Positions 47,517-59,560 of a stretch of DNA of 64,000 nt are shown here, in pieces. Location of the stretch: contig CACRXP010000020.1 in assembly GCA_902702965.1 (NCBI GenBank), positions 1,699,029-1,763,028 on the forward strand, in the 5' to 3' direction. The translations under genes were made by a program, and so were the position numbers. Origin of the DNA: Spirometra erinaceieuropaei. Taxonomy: Eukaryota; Platyhelminthes; Cestoda; Diphyllobothriidea; Diphyllobothriidae. Within the stretch, counting starts at the first letter, position 1, and every line of letters starts with the position of its first letter. Under the pieces are notes generated by a model. That model did not search any database. It saw only the letters and a program-made list of their open reading frames with translations, and was not told where the DNA came from.

Positions 47517-48489
47517 AGTGAGTGACCGATCTCATGAAATGTTCGCAGAAATTCTGATATGCGTTCTCGACTAGGAAGGAGTATCTAGGTGCGGTGGTAA
47601 TACTGATTGTCATGCAGCATAATCCTATAATATTCCGGACTTGGCAAGATGTCAGCTTTTCAATATACTGCTTTTCAATCTCCTGCAGAAACCGTACTCA
47701 GTGAAAAGTAACTACTTAATTAGAATGCATTTTTCCCATTGATTTTCGAGGGTCTTGCAAATTCAAATATATTTTGTGGAAACTACGAACAAAAATAGGC
47801 TTTATTTCAGTCGTTTGATTGAGAATCACGTCATCGTCATATTTATATCCGAAGAAGGAGTATAATTAGGTTTTAAAAGTTTCTAGTTATGAAATCTTTT
47901 AAGACCATAAAATGCCCACTCATATAACATCGTATTTTTACCACTGCTCCTCAAGAAATGTACAACACAGTCCTTATCCATTGCAAAATTTTATGGACTC
48001 TGTATGATATCTTTTTAAAAACCTAGAAGAATATGTAATTTTCTTTACTCGGACCGAATGCGCCTTGTAGACTGAAGTCACTTATTGTTATTTTAACGAG
48101 TCGTCAGGCTCCAAATTATTTGTTAATGAAGAAATTTTCTTAAAACCTAATAATACCCATTTTCGAGTATGAAATAGAACACTGACGTAATACTCTATCA
48201 AATGAGTGAAAGGAGGCATATTTTTGTTTGTGGTTTCTATAAAATATATTTGAATTTGCCAGACCCTCGAAAATCAATGTGAAAATGCATGCTACTTAAG
48301 TTGTCACTTTTACCGAGCACGGTTTCTACAGGAGATTGAAAATCAGTGCATTCAAAAACTGACATCCTGTCGAGTCCGAAATGTTATAGGATTATGCCGC
48401 AAGATCATCAGTCTTACAACCGCGCCTAACTCATCCATCCTAATCGAGAACGCATTTCAGAATTTCTGCCAACATTTAACGAGATCGGT
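47517..48489 (+). mobile_element. Foldback element copy 3
   Basis: Starts AGTGAGTGACCGATCTCATG and ends with its inverse, shortened to AACGAGATCGGTC. The arms include GCGTTCTCGACTAGGAAGGA against CATCCTAATCGAGAACGC. The centre (TGCAAAATTTTATGGACTC, AGAAGAATATGTAATTTTC) matches copy 2. Confidence 0.9.
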
Positions 48490-49042
48490 CTTATTAAATA
48501 ATCGTATGAAAATGTATGTCTTCTCCAAAAAGACAATTGCCCGGGTATATTCACAAACCTTTATGGTTGCACAGGAACAAATTACTGGTATAATAATAAC
48601 TTAGTTAAGGCAAACGGCACTTAAATGCATAATCGGGCTAAACATATACAGTACATGTTCGTAGGCAGCATTCGTGGAGCTAGGAGGCCACTTCGTCACC
48701 CACCACAGGGCAATAGAATTCACTATTTAGTGTCCTTCTTTGTGTTTGATGTAGTACGAAGATCAAGAAGCAAGAATTATGAGAGGTTAATGGTAAACTT
48801 AAATGCGAATAAATAAAGGAATATCACAGTAATGGTTTCTGTCACCAGCAACCAGTCATATTTTCTCTCCAGGTTTTGGCACAACGCCTTATTGCCTGAA
48901 AATACCGCGTTTGTTCTCCGTCTACCGCGATTTAAGTATAGAAAGTCGTATTGAAATTGCATTCACTGATGCATCCTTCAGGGTCCGCTCAAGCATGAAA
49001 TCCCAGACGCAGCTTTCATGCGAATTCCAATGCATGACGACC

Positions 49043-49890
49043 TACAGTTGTAAAGTTAATTATCGTGCAGCATAATTCTATAATAATTCCGTTACCTCAG
49101 CCTGTAGGCTTTCGACTGAACTTGTCTGCATGCAAAACTACACTCTGTAAAAATGGCTACTTAAGTAGCATACATTTTTCTCCTTGATTTTCAGTTCCCC
49201 TAAAAGTCCAATTATATTTCATGGTAAACATACATAAAATATACATTCGTTTACTTATTCGGTAGAAAATTGCGTCTTTTTCTGACTTGACACTCGATGG
49301 AGGGACATAAATGGGTTTAAAAAAGTTTCTAATTGTGGGACTTTTAAATACCTTGAATTGGCCGTTCATAAATTGTCGTCTCTGCATTTAGCAGTGTGGC
49401 TTGTAAAGTTAACAATATGACTCTAATCCACTACTAAATTTTATGAACCCTATAGGATCAGCCTTGATTACCATAGAGAAATGTGTGGCTTTCCGTATGT
49501 GGAACATAAACAGCTCGTAGTTTTGAAAGCCTGAATCCAAGTGTAACGGTAGAGACGTTTCAAAATTATTCGGGAATTGGAAGCGTTTTTTAAAACCGAA
49601 TCATACCCTTCCTTCGGGTACAAAATTGGAAGACGTAACTATCTACCGAATGAGCGAAAGACTGAATATTTTTATGCATGTTTTCCATGAAATATAATTA
49701 AACTTTTAGGGGCATCGAAAATCAATGAGAAAAATTCATGCTAATAAGCAGTCATTTTTACAGAGTGTCGTTTTTGCATGCAGCCGGCGGGAAGTTCATT
49801 CGAAAGCCGGAATCCTGAAGTACCTGAAATATTATGGAATTACGTTACAGGCTGACTAGTTTTACAGCCCTACTTAATTAATCTTTGAGA
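49043..49890 (+). mobile_element. Foldback element copy 4 (divergent)
   Basis: Arms such as CTGCATGCAAAACTACACTC against GAGTGTCGTTTTTGCATGCAG, and GGCTACTTAAGTAGCATAC against ATGCTAATAAGCAGTC, are inverted. The centre matches copies 2 and 3 more weakly. The outermost arm ends are shorter or lost. It lies only about 550 bases from copy 3, in the same orientation. Confidence 0.8.
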
Positions 49891-49894
49891 TTTC

Positions 49895-50660
49895 ATAAGT
49901 CAGCCCACCCACTCTGTCATAGATCGAAAAGTTCTACCGGCAACTGCGCTTGGACGGTTATTTTGGCACACTTGCCTGAATTATTCAGTGATGCCATAAT
50001 CTAGCGTGTTGGAGCACTCCAGGTATTGCCTCGGGTCCGAAAAGACAGTGAATTAGTGCTTCGTCATTATTTAACTCTAAGGACATCTGCACCCAATTTA
50101 ATATCAGTTTCTATTCTTTTCTTCTCCGACCAGCTCCGCAAACAGGGTTGTCCCAGTTTTCCAAAACCTCAGGTACAACACCACTTAGGTCAAAGATGGA
50201 GAGTTATATCTAAATGTAACTGTTTTTTCTCACCTTCTTCAATCAGGAGAACTGCAGCACTTCCAATGGAAACGCTGTGGTTGTTTCATTTAACTGTGTT
50301 CACAAAATCCACTCTCTATCAAACGTCAGAGCGTTCACAGAAGAAGGCCTCTACTGTCCTTGAGGAGCTCCTGTGAGAGCTTCACTTTCGTAGTCAAGAC
50401 GGTCATTCGGAAGAAAGCGAAGGATTTGCACTACAAAATAATTTAAATGAGCAATTTCGCTGACGTAAACAGACACACTAGAATAATCTTTGTCAACTGT
50501 CTTGCCGTTATCAGCCAGCGCAACTTCACTCGCGGATTGCACACTGAAGGTTCGAAATCCAAGTCAACTGACCATCGATGAACACGCTCAGCACTTCAGC
50601 TAGGTTGAACTGCAAGGGCATCATGAGGAGGGTAGTTTGACTAGGTTTCTAAGGTGTGTG
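49895..50660. other. No recognisable gene
   Basis: Chance frames only. Confidence 0.5.
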
Positions 50661-50670
50661 ATTCATCCCC

Positions 50671-50845
<175 letters not shown>

Positions 50846-51700
50846 TTTTGTTCCCACTCTTATTCCACTCTATTTTACGCATTCGCCAGAAGCATGCTGC
50901 TCAAGGGCATCTTGCGCGACAAAACTCCGCCACCATTACTGTGAAACGTCTCCTGCCAACTCTATCAACACTTGTTGCGCTATACCAATAAAAGAGAACG
51001 TTTCGTGGGAAATGTTGAGACGCATTAGGTTGTAGACTACATTTGAAGGCAGATAGGGTACAGTTTGACAGATAAACCAAGGAGAGAGCCCTTAAAATGA
51101 TTTCTCAGGAAATCCCCAAGTAAGCTACTTTTGAGCAGACCTCTTTTAAAACTAGGACGATATATATCCCAGACACATGTTAAATATGGGATAGAAAATG
51201 CCACTAGTTTAAACGTTCTCACCAGTTCTGCAGTGTATCTTTGCAGATATGTGGTGAAGGAAGCTGAGCAATTATCCTTGGTGGGAAAATTCACTAACCA
51301 GCTCTAAATTGCCTTCCAGGAAATGGGTGCATCCTTCAGCCCGGAAAAAAGTCAAATTTATTAATTGCTGAGACCCAAAACCCTGACAGTCTCGTGCTCT
51401 AAACGACATCTGGTAAATTCGATTAATGACGTACCTGAGAAGCCAACTCCATTTTCGTCTGCCTTTGTGAGCCATATGTCCTTTCGGTGCGATCATCGCT
51501 GAGGGCATTACATGGTCGACGGGTAGGCTCTACCTTCCATAAAGACTTACTAAATACGCGAATTAACATAGGCCTGGCTTGTAAACTGTCACTAGAAATA
51601 ATGCTGACATTGGTAAAGGCGCAAGGAGGGGAAGGGGGAGGATAGTTTCCATCTAAACTCTTGTCAAGCTCATGCCGCCGCGTCCCTTCTTTTCCTCCCT
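50846..51700. other. No recognisable gene
   Basis: No feature supported. Confidence 0.5.
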
Positions 51701-51713
51701 CCACTGCCGAAAT

Positions 51714-51880
51714 TTGAAGAAGAAGACACGATCGCTGTAACAAGAGCTTTATTTGCTTGTAGTCTCAGATTCCTGCCCGAACTCATAATCTGCTATAGTC
51801 ACTGATGATCGTTTCGGGCAGGGATCCGAAACGTCAAGCAACTAAAGTTCTTGTTACAGCGATCGTGTATCCTTCTTCAC
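51714..51880. repeat. Inverted pair of PLE termini with hammerhead-like motif
   Basis: Left arm (minus, 51714-51792): AGAAGACACGATCGCTGTAA, CAAGAGCTTTATTTGC, ATTCCTGCCCGAAC. Right arm (plus, 51802-51880): CTGATGATCGTTTCGGGCAG, GGATCCGAAACGTCAAG, TTCTTGTTACAGCGATCGTG. The right arm keeps the CTGATGA...GAAAC order. The left has decayed to ATTATGA...GAGAC. Confidence 0.7.
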
Positions 51881-52845
51881 GGCTGCGTCCTGGGACTCGT
51901 CTCTCCGCTCCTCTTGGGAATTACAAGCATCGCACTGACCATCGGAGCACACTGAAACATGTGGATACTGATGTTGACTCCCTTAAAAGTATTATCTTTA
52001 GTCACAAAGGCTCTGATCCTCCTTCAAGCAGCATTTTCTAACTACAATGTGTCTTCTCACCTGTATCTCTGGCACGAGTAGAGAAACGCCTTAAAAAGGT
52101 CTGCGAATCAATAGCTGACGGGCCGGGTGGTGTCTTAACTTTTCGCCTTAAATTTTGTGATTCTCAGATAGTCCCTGTTTTAACCCACCTTATTAGCACA
52201 TTTTTCATGTAATCTAAGATTCCTGACGCTTGGTGTACATTACGAATCAGTCATATTCCTTAAAACCGCTAATTTTTGTGCTACATCTTTTCGTCCAATT
52301 GCCAGTTCTTTCGCAATACTGAAGCTTGTTGAACGAGTTGTACTCGATATTATAGAGCCATTTTCTTCCGGTGTTTCCGATCCTTTGCAATTTGCGTATA
52401 AAGCCAAATATGATACTCTAGATGCTGTTGTTCTTGTGGTCCACTCGGCCCTAAAAGAACTTGATAAGTGTTACCGTGCACACGCATATGATTTTCTTGA
52501 CTACTTGTCTGCCTCTAATACCGTCCCACGCCATCTTCGCCTTGTCAAAACATCTGCGTACGACTCTACAAGCTGAGTCGTCTCTTGGGTCGGTTATTAC
52601 TTTACTTCCTGCACTCAATTTGTCCAGTCCAGCAAACGGAAATCTGCAGTCCTTTCCAGTGACTGTGGAGTTCTTCGAGGTATCATTTTATCCCTTATCT
52701 CCATCCACAATGATGATCTAAGACCCCTAAACAACTGTCTGATAGCTAAGTATGCAAACAATGTGGTTGTTGGTCACGCTTTCGCAGTTGCGTCTGCTCC
52801 TTGTGCGTGTGTCGACCTGTCAAACGTTTTAGTCGGCTTAGCCTC
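51880..52845 (+). pseudogene. LINE reverse transcriptase, degenerate
   Basis: Scattered frames read SIADGPGGVLTFRLKFCDSQ, IVPVLTHLISTFF, SKIPDAWCTLRISHIP, SFRPIASSFAILKLVERVVL, DPLQFAYKAKYDTLDAVVLV and, after breaks, IAKYANNVVVGHAF, where the catalytic YADD has become YANN. This is the RT core of a CR1/L2-like LINE. Several stops and frameshifts make it inactive. It ends where a SINE-1 pair begins. Confidence 0.8.
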
Positions 52846-52849
52846 CTTA

Positions 52850-53306
52850 ATGGTAGGGAACGCTCACCGATCGTTCTTACGGAACTCACTCGTTCCGTTG
52901 TGCCTTAAAGGCTATCTCTCGAGCCCAACCAGCAGCCGCACAGCGGCGCATAATATAGGCAGAATGCTATTACCGACAAAGACAAGGGAGGGCATTCTTC
53001 CTATATCATGCGCCACTGTGTTGCTGCTGGCTGGGCTCGAGAGAGAGACTATAAGGCACAACGGAACGAGTAAGTTCAGTAAGAACGATCGGTGAGCGCC
53101 CCCTACCATAGTATATTCCCGATCGAAACTGACAGGGCAGCGGGCTCGTGGCCCAGTGGTTAGAGGCGAAACCTCTAACTAGAAGGTCGCGAGTTCAAGC
53201 TTCGGATGTTCCAGACTTCAGGGTTGGGTATGGCTGGCTGACGATAACTAATAAGCCAGAAGTGACCATTCCAGTCTCCATTGTCTTTGTCGGTAATAGC
53301 ATTCTA
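52850..53306. mobile_element. SINE-1 inverted pair followed by full head
   Basis: A minus-strand body (about 52853-52960: CTCACCGATCGTTCTTACGG, CTCGAGCCCAACCAGCAGCC) faces a plus-strand body (about 53003-53112) with about 40 bases between. Then comes a tRNA-like head (about 53150-53215: GGGCTCGTGGCCCAGTGG, AGGTCGCGAGTTCAAGC) and a body tail. It splits the LINE remnants on either side. Confidence 0.8.
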
Positions 53307-53374
53307 AATAGCTGTTTCTTTTAAAACGAGTTCTCCGAATGCCCTCTTCTGCTGCCGGTGTTTCTTAGGTCCTT

Positions 53375-53640
53375 TTGGTTGATATTTTCAATAAACGACA
53401 TTTCAAAACCGTCAAGCAATTTGCTGGTCGAATTCTAGGTGACGGTGCCTACCTCCTAAATTCTGAACTAATCTCTACGACATCCTTTTACCCCATGCGC
53501 AGTGACTTTCGACATATCTCCTGCCATGCATCGGAACATCACCATTCAGTGTTGCCATTCTTGGCACGCTGTCTTACGCGCGAAGAGAAGGAAATAAAGA
53601 AGCTAGAACTTGGAGCGCCCCTGTAACAGATGTTCCTAAC
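53375..53640 (+). pseudogene. Possible LINE C-terminal remnant
   Basis: The frame reads VDIFNKRHFKTVKQFAGRIL, then GDGAYLLNSELISTTSFYPM. Its position right after the SINE, in the same orientation as the LINE, suggests the C-terminal tail of that LINE. The motif support is weak. Confidence 0.4.
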
Positions 53641-53644
53641 TGTG

Positions 53645-54425
53645 TAAATATTTTTGTATCTTCAGTAATTTGTCAATTATGCTTCTAAAATAAGGCGGAT
53701 CCTCCTCTCTTTTAATAATTCCGAATTTAACACATTTGCATTTGAACATGGTCCATCCTTTAAACTGCAATCTGTGATGATTTTTCTATAAGTCTCCACT
53801 TTGGCATGCACGGTGCCGTAAACACTATTTTAGTTATAACAAAATAATCAATTAACATATTTTCTAAGTGGGAGCTGATGAAAGTCTCGATTTCCGGTTT
53901 GGTATTGCACGCATGGAAAATCACTCGTCGGCGATTCGTTGTCACAGGTTTTTCCATTCACGCAATTAGTGTTTATATGTTTGCGAACTGCTAAACGTTC
54001 GGCGAATCTATCTGTATTTTCCTTCATTTCAAATTCATATACATTCATCTCTTTCTTTCACTCTCGTAAATGGAAAGTATTAGGTGAAATACGATCACTT
54101 CAATTTAACCTGTCTTACTTAATGTTGATTTTAACCTGCCTACTACTCAGAGTGCTGAAATAGTCCGTTGCCACACCTGTTTGAGTTTCAATGCCTAGTG
54201 TCCTTGGTCATGTTAATCAGCTGTCGACACGGCAAAGGTTGTGTCTCGTGAAATGTTACGGCCCCTGTGAAAGATAGGAAACAGACTGTCTTGTAAGTAA
54301 AGAAAGCCCCATGCACTTACTCTGGATGGCCAGTGCCATGGCTACGTTTTTTAAATAAACACCTTCACATCCTGTTTTCAGATCTTCGGTGACTGTCTGG
54401 CTGGACGTCCATCGATAGAGTTGTC
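53645..54425. other. No recognisable gene
   Basis: No feature supported. Confidence 0.5.
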
Positions 54426-54429
54426 AGAT

Positions 54430-54800
54430 ATCTTTTCCCAAACCCAATGCACGACAGTCCGACCGCCGTTTCCGACGATGTCCACCGTATGCACCACAGC
54501 GAGGTAGAGAAAGGACGACGACTTGTGCGTGAATTCGTTTATAGGGAATGTAGGCTTGCGATTCATCTGCCACACTATCTCCTCCTCCCCCACCAGATTC
54601 GGTGTCAAGACATAATCAAGAAGCCCGGAAGCAGGGGAGGGCGCAGGTGAATGGCTAAGTCGATCCGGTACCTCGGCGCCCCACTCCACTGTCCCCTGGT
54701 CCACAAAGCAAATGACCAGGATTTTAACCAACAACGACAAAATAATAGGGGCTGGCGCGGCCGAAGCCGCGCCTAGGTGTGCCGCCGGCACCCAACTGGT
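54430..54800 (+). repeat. Repeat A copy
   Basis: GACTTGTGCGTGAATTCG, TTCGGTGTCAAGACATAATC, GGGAGGGCGCAGGTGAATGG, CCGCGCCTAGGTGTGCC match other copies. Confidence 0.75.
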
Positions 54801-54814
54801 ATCCACACAGCGAG

Positions 54815-55362
54815 AATGCCATAAAGGCCACATTAAAAAGAAACCATTGCAGCCTGACTGCTAGACTACCAGACGGCCGCACCACACAAACACACAACAT
54901 TGGGCCGACTGCGAGGTCCAAGTTATCCCGTCAGTTGACAACCGTCCAAGCCACGGTTCGCAGTGCGCCGTGAAAGCTTCAAGTGCGTCAGATTGTTTAT
55001 AGTGAGGTAGATGCGCTGAGTCGTCGGCCTCACTCTCTGGTATCATCCCCAGGCCCCAGTCACTGTCCGAGCCGGTCAGTAGACAGGTGCGGGGGATGGA
55101 CGCGGTGACTGACATGGTCGAGTGCGTCACACGCGCGACCTCGCCCCGCCAGCACACACAACGGGGGTTGAGCGGCGTTCATCTCACATGCGCGAGAGTG
55201 CCGTAGGTCACGTTAGGAGGGAGCCGCTTCAGTCTGGCTCTCAGCCCACCTGTCCGCCACTCCACATGCACACTCACACAACTGGGCTGACTGTGTCTGG
55301 ACTGAATTGTGACGTCAGTCAGCAGCCTTCCAGGCTACGGTGCTTGACGCACCGTGACAGTC
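54815..55362. repeat. Imperfect direct repeat, spacing about 385
   Basis: Unit 1 (about 54815-54977) and unit 2 (about 55198-55362) share GCAGCCTGACTGCTAGAC-like and CACACAAACACACAAC-like stretches, GGGC-GACTG, GTCAGT-GAC/AGC, CC-AGCCACGGT and GCGCCGTGA. It precedes the zinc-finger relic and may be its terminal region. Confidence 0.5.
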
Positions 55363-55829
55363 TTCCGGTTAGGATTATGCATGCGGCAGAGAAGGCGCAT
55401 GGAGACGCTACCGAGATGCACACTTCCCACTTGCGTGAGGGTTGGCAATTGAATGTCTGTGGTGGGTGATGGTGTTGTGTGATGCAGGTGAGGGAAGATG
55501 TGGTGGTGTGGTGCATCTGGCGGTTGTCTACCGCAGGTTTTGTAGATGCGCATTTGGCCTAATTGGTTTATGCGGTGGGTGAATGTGCGGGGGCAGTGGA
55601 GGCGAATACGGCGAGTGTATGTGGGTGCTCCAGGCACTAGTTCGCCACTTCCTGTGCTAGGGATTTGCAAGTGACCGAGCAGGCCGATGTTTGAGGGGAA
55701 CGGTGGGGGACAGTTTGAACAGGAAAAGTCGATGGTGTCAGTGTCGGTTTCGAAGATGGTGGCAGTGGTAAAGCTGCTGATGCTGGACACGCTGGGCAAC
55801 GGGGTGTGTGTGTGTGTTGAGTTAGACAC
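55335..55829 (-). pseudogene. Zinc-finger region of a retroelement, degenerate
   Basis: A 164-codon minus frame includes TDTIDFSCSNCPPPFPSNIG, LLGHLQIPSTGSGELVPGAP, TYTRRIRLHC, then FTHRINQLGQMRIY. I recognise the layout of two C2H2-type fingers joined by a PGAPTYTRRIRLHCP linker, which recurs in flatworm retroelement proteins. Both fingers have lost ligands: the first lacks its last His, and the second lacks a Cys pair and its His. It is a relic. Confidence 0.6.
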
Positions 55830-56820
55830 GGTGGTACCTGTGAGACAGGCCTTCGATCGTTGAATCTGCCAAATGTCTTTTCATATCCTCAATGCATCTG
55901 CACTGAGATAGAGATGACGTGCATAGACATCTCTAGGTGACCCGACCGAGCTATTTGTCGTAGTACAAATGAGTATGTGATTACCAACCACACATCCCCC
56001 TTCGGTAGCGTTATGCAACCTTTACTTAATAGCATATGACGCGGATTCGCCTGTAAATGGGAAATAAACCTTCCCTGAGTTATTTCGAAAAAACCTTTTT
56101 CTGTTTTTACTCCTGTGGAGGGCGGTATTTTTTGTGGTAATCCGCTTGTGCATAGGTTTCCTTCGAGAAAATAGACTTCGTTCCATAGCACACAAGCGAA
56201 GCATATTTTACCTGCGCAGTGTCAAATGCGTTATGCATAGGAGCTATTTCTTTGATTTTGGCAGGGCATATGAGATGAAAATATGGCTCTTTTTCCAGTT
56301 TTTTTATGGGTTGAAGAAGGTGAGTTCCTTGCCCTCCTTGTGCTTGGTATTTTGGCCACACAAAGGTCAGAAACTGTTTAATCAAGGGTCTTGGTGCTTT
56401 TGACATTATTGTCTTTTCCCATTCCATGTCGTCTAAAGAGTGTCCCCTTGTACATGACGCGCAGGCAAATTTGGTCGGAAGGCCGATTATAAACGAGAAC
56501 ATTACCGATGTTTCTACTCAAATAGATTAAGTAAACATGATGCTTTAAGTGTGTTTAATTTCAGAAATGTAACACGAAGTCAGAGGACTTACAACATCCG
56601 CATGTGCGCGCCTGCGGCAGCATTTGAATATCGACCCCTTTCAACGTTGTTTAAAGACCGGTCCCAAAAACCACAGGAAATTCATGAAACAATTTTAAAT
56701 GCGGATTATAAAGACCACCATGTAGATTATGAAAATCTCTTTCCCAAAAAAACAAATTCAAAAACCACGGCTCTATACTTTTGCACGTCATACTTTAAAT
56801 ATCGTACTCTATCTATCTGC
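55830..56820. other. Unidentified frames
   Basis: A 131-codon minus frame (56107-56502) and a 93-codon plus frame (56551-56832) show no domain I recognise. The plus frame runs into the following PLE terminus, so it could be the decayed 3' part of that element. Confidence 0.3.
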
Positions 56821-56828
56821 GAATGTCT

Positions 56829-56903
56829 CTGATGATGGGTTCGAGTGAGAATCCGAAACGTCAGGCAAATAAATTTCTTGTTCCAGTGATCGCATCTTCA
56901 TCT
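56829..56903 (+). ncRNA. Hammerhead-like PLE terminal motif
   Basis: CTGATGATGGGTTCGAGTG, AGAATCCGAAACGTCAGG, then AATAAATTTCTTGTTCCAG and TGATCGCATCTTCATCTTC. GGGTTC/GAATCC forms a 6-bp stem with one G-U. Nearly the same as the block at 5516-5590. Confidence 0.55.
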
Positions 56904-56904
56904 T

Positions 56905-57480
56905 CTGAAATATCGTACTCATGTACGTAGAAATGCAGGAAATTTATCAAACACGCTCTAGGATACTTCAGGAAAACCAGAATTTACCATTTTGGGAAAC
57001 CGGCGAGATGTTGGAGAGCCCTAGTACTTCGGTCAAGAGAAACAATCCTTCACTGCTGAAACATGCGAAAAGTTATTGAGGATATTATCATCACACGACG
57101 TCGCGCATGCTGCGTAAACTTAAATTCAGCGAATAGTCCCGTGTTACCATTGAAAAGTCAATTTGGCAAACACGTGTTTTCGGCAACTCTTCATCAGGTC
57201 AAAACGGTTACATTGAAGTTTAAATTATGCGAAGTTGCAGGGCTTATAAGTGATTCAGGGACTATTAATACCCATAGTTTCCAAGCCACCCGCATAGCGA
57301 GGCGTACTATGAGGTGGTCGGCGTGTCTTAGTCATTGGGGCAAGGGGGCGAGGGAGAGGGGGGACATAGGCTGTGAGTACCTCGGGTTCGTCGTGCACAC
57401 ACTGCCATCAGGAGGTTGGGGCGAAGTTGGGGTCGGCGTTGGCAACGGAAGACAGAGCGCCTATGTCGGAGTCTACTGAC
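56905..57480. other. No recognisable gene
   Basis: A G-rich patch near 57340-57450; no feature supported. Confidence 0.5.
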
Positions 57481-57481
57481 A

Positions 57482-57785
57482 GCATAGCACTGGATTGGTT
57501 AGCCGTATAGCCACTGCATCGGCTATAGCTAGCACCCTTTGGCGTAGGCCTCTGGAGAAGCTTGCTGGTGTCCGGTAGACAACATGAAAGGCCTCTTTGG
57601 CAACAACTCGGTGATTCATATCGACAAGATGTGCGAGAATAGAACTCGAGATCGATTTCTTTTCACCGGGCCGGTATGTGTTCACGTACTCTCTTTTCCA
57701 GGCGCCTCGTTGTACGGCCAATGTATCCCGCTCCACAGGAGCATGTGAATGAGTAAATACACACCGATGTGGCCTGCAACGGGAG
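57482..57785 (-). pseudogene. PLE family 2 fragment, GIY-YIG
   Basis: Reads VCIYSFTCSCGAGYIGRTTR, then RLEKRVREHIPA, the intact GIY-YIG N-terminal core, then a frameshift to SISSSILAHLVDMNHRVVAK and EAFHVVYRTPASFS. It parallels the 25.3-25.7 kb element. It directly abuts a repeat A copy. Confidence 0.85.
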
Positions 57786-58010
57786 TCGGTCTTTACCTCG
57801 CAATCGTCCTCCCCGCCCTCTGCTCTTCTTGACTCTATCAAAACACCGGGCCCAGGTTAGGGAGAGAGAGTGCAGCAGATGCTCTGCAAGACTGCGCTCA
57901 CTGTAAACTAATTCACGCGTACGTCACCTCCCCTGCTCTCACCCTACTCTCAAGCACACCGTGGATATCGTCGATAATGACTATCGATCTGCTACGTGAT
58001 ACTCCGAGAC
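57786..58010 (-). repeat. Repeat A copy
   Basis: CTCTTCTTGACTCTATCAAA, ACACCGGGCCCAGGTTAGGG, AAGCACACCGTGGATATCGT. Confidence 0.7.
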
Positions 58011-58910
58011 AGACTGTTACGACAGCTTCACACATTAAAGTTTTATAGCGCTACGAAATATATGTGCGACGGTAGGCGGGTGGGCACATCACGTGCAGTT
58101 AGAAAAAACACGTCGATCGCATAGTTTTGCGTCAATAAATTCTTTATGAATAAGTGCATTGCAGGTGGGCGTTTCTTGTGGTGCTGGTATCTTTTATGTT
58201 GTGGGAAGATAAATCCGAGATCACGAAAACTGATTTTAATGATTTGAGCTCTAAAGTCACCTTTGTGCCTTGGTCTGTAGACAGAGAGGACTCCGGCTGA
58301 GGAGGCAAATTCAGTCTTTATTAGAGAGAACGACTATCCTTCGTCTGAGGCAGGAAACTGGTGTAAAAATCGCTTGTAACGGAGAGCGACCGTTAGGCAA
58401 ATGACTTTTCACGTTGTCGCCAAACGTAAACAATTTCTATCTTGAATGAACAGTGGAATATCCTACACGTCCTGTATTCGCACTTGCTAGTATAATGAGT
58501 CATAAAAAGGGTCAGGTCTCAAACTGTCGCGCTGCCGAATTCGAAGAGGGGCACCTATTCCTAAATTATCGCAGTTGCACTAATTATATTCAGAAATAAA
58601 TCCATGTTACCTCCTTAGAAAAATTGAAAGAGTCCGTCGTTTGACTGTTATTCCTATAGGTCACGGGCTTTGGACCTTTTACTGGCGTTTGCAGCAAAAA
58701 GCCAACTGAAAGTAAGCAGCAATTTGTAGTCTGTCGACAATAAATGGTCACTTGTGTCCTTTGCTAGGAACGGGTTCATGCCATCGGGAATTCGGAGAAC
58801 AGATGGGGCAGACCGGTGCACTTGCGTCCCGAACGCTTGGGTACTACGTGACGTTCGGCCTACCTCCCTAATGGCGTGTACTATTGTCTACTTGACCGAA
58901 AAACCACACT
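58011..58910. other. No recognisable gene
   Basis: No feature supported. Confidence 0.5.
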
Positions 58911-58914
58911 TTGG

Positions 58915-59560
58915 CAGAAGGTCGTTACCGACAAAGACGACGAAGACTGGAATGGCCATTTCTGGCTTGTTAGCCGTCGTCAGCCAGTCATAACGCACCC
59001 TGAAAACAACAGGGCAACAGGCTCGTTATCCGAAGTGTGGAACACCTGGAACCCGTCCACGCGACCTGTTGGTGTGAGGTGTTCCACAACTCGGGGTTGG
59101 GTATGAGTGGCTGACACTGACTTAAAAGCCAGGAATGGTCTCTCTAGTCCTACTTGTTTTTCTCCGTAATGCTATTCTGCCTATATTAGGCGTCGTTGTA
59201 CAGCTGCCTGTGGGGCTCGAGGGAGAGCCTATAAGGCACAACTGGACGAGTGAGTTCCGTAGAGCGATCGATGAGCGCCTTTTTATCACTGTATATACCC
59301 GGTCGCAACCGACATGACAACGAGCCCGTAGCTCAGTGGTTAGGAGCGTTGGACTTCTAATCAACAGGTCGCAGGATCGAACCCCAGGTGTTCCAAATCT
59401 CGGGGATGGGTATGGCTAGCCGGCGACGGCTAATAAGCCAGAAATTGTCATTTCAGTCTCCCTTGTCTTTGCCGGTAATGCTGTTCGGCCAACATTACGC
59501 GCCACGGTGCAGCTGCTACCGGGGCTCGAGAGGGAGTCACATGACTGTGCTTTTAGTCTT
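58915..59560. mobile_element. SINE-1 cluster (minus piece, then one and a half plus units)
   Basis: A minus body piece (58918-58995) is followed by jumbled head pieces. A plus body (from 59092) and the clearest tRNA-like head of the family follow at about 59322-59397: GAGCCCGTAGCTCAGTGG, TTAGGAGCGTTGGA, CTTCTAA, TCAACAGGTCGC, AGGATCGAACCCC. The CTTCTAA loop would give anticodon TCT, pointing to a tRNA-Arg ancestor. A second body follows to about 59545. Confidence 0.8.

Noticed and set aside
54310..54340. Tiny minus-strand exon with ATG in good context (CCATGGCACTGGCC) and a GTAAGT donor
   Set aside because: Only about 20 bases and no partner exon recognised; likely chance.
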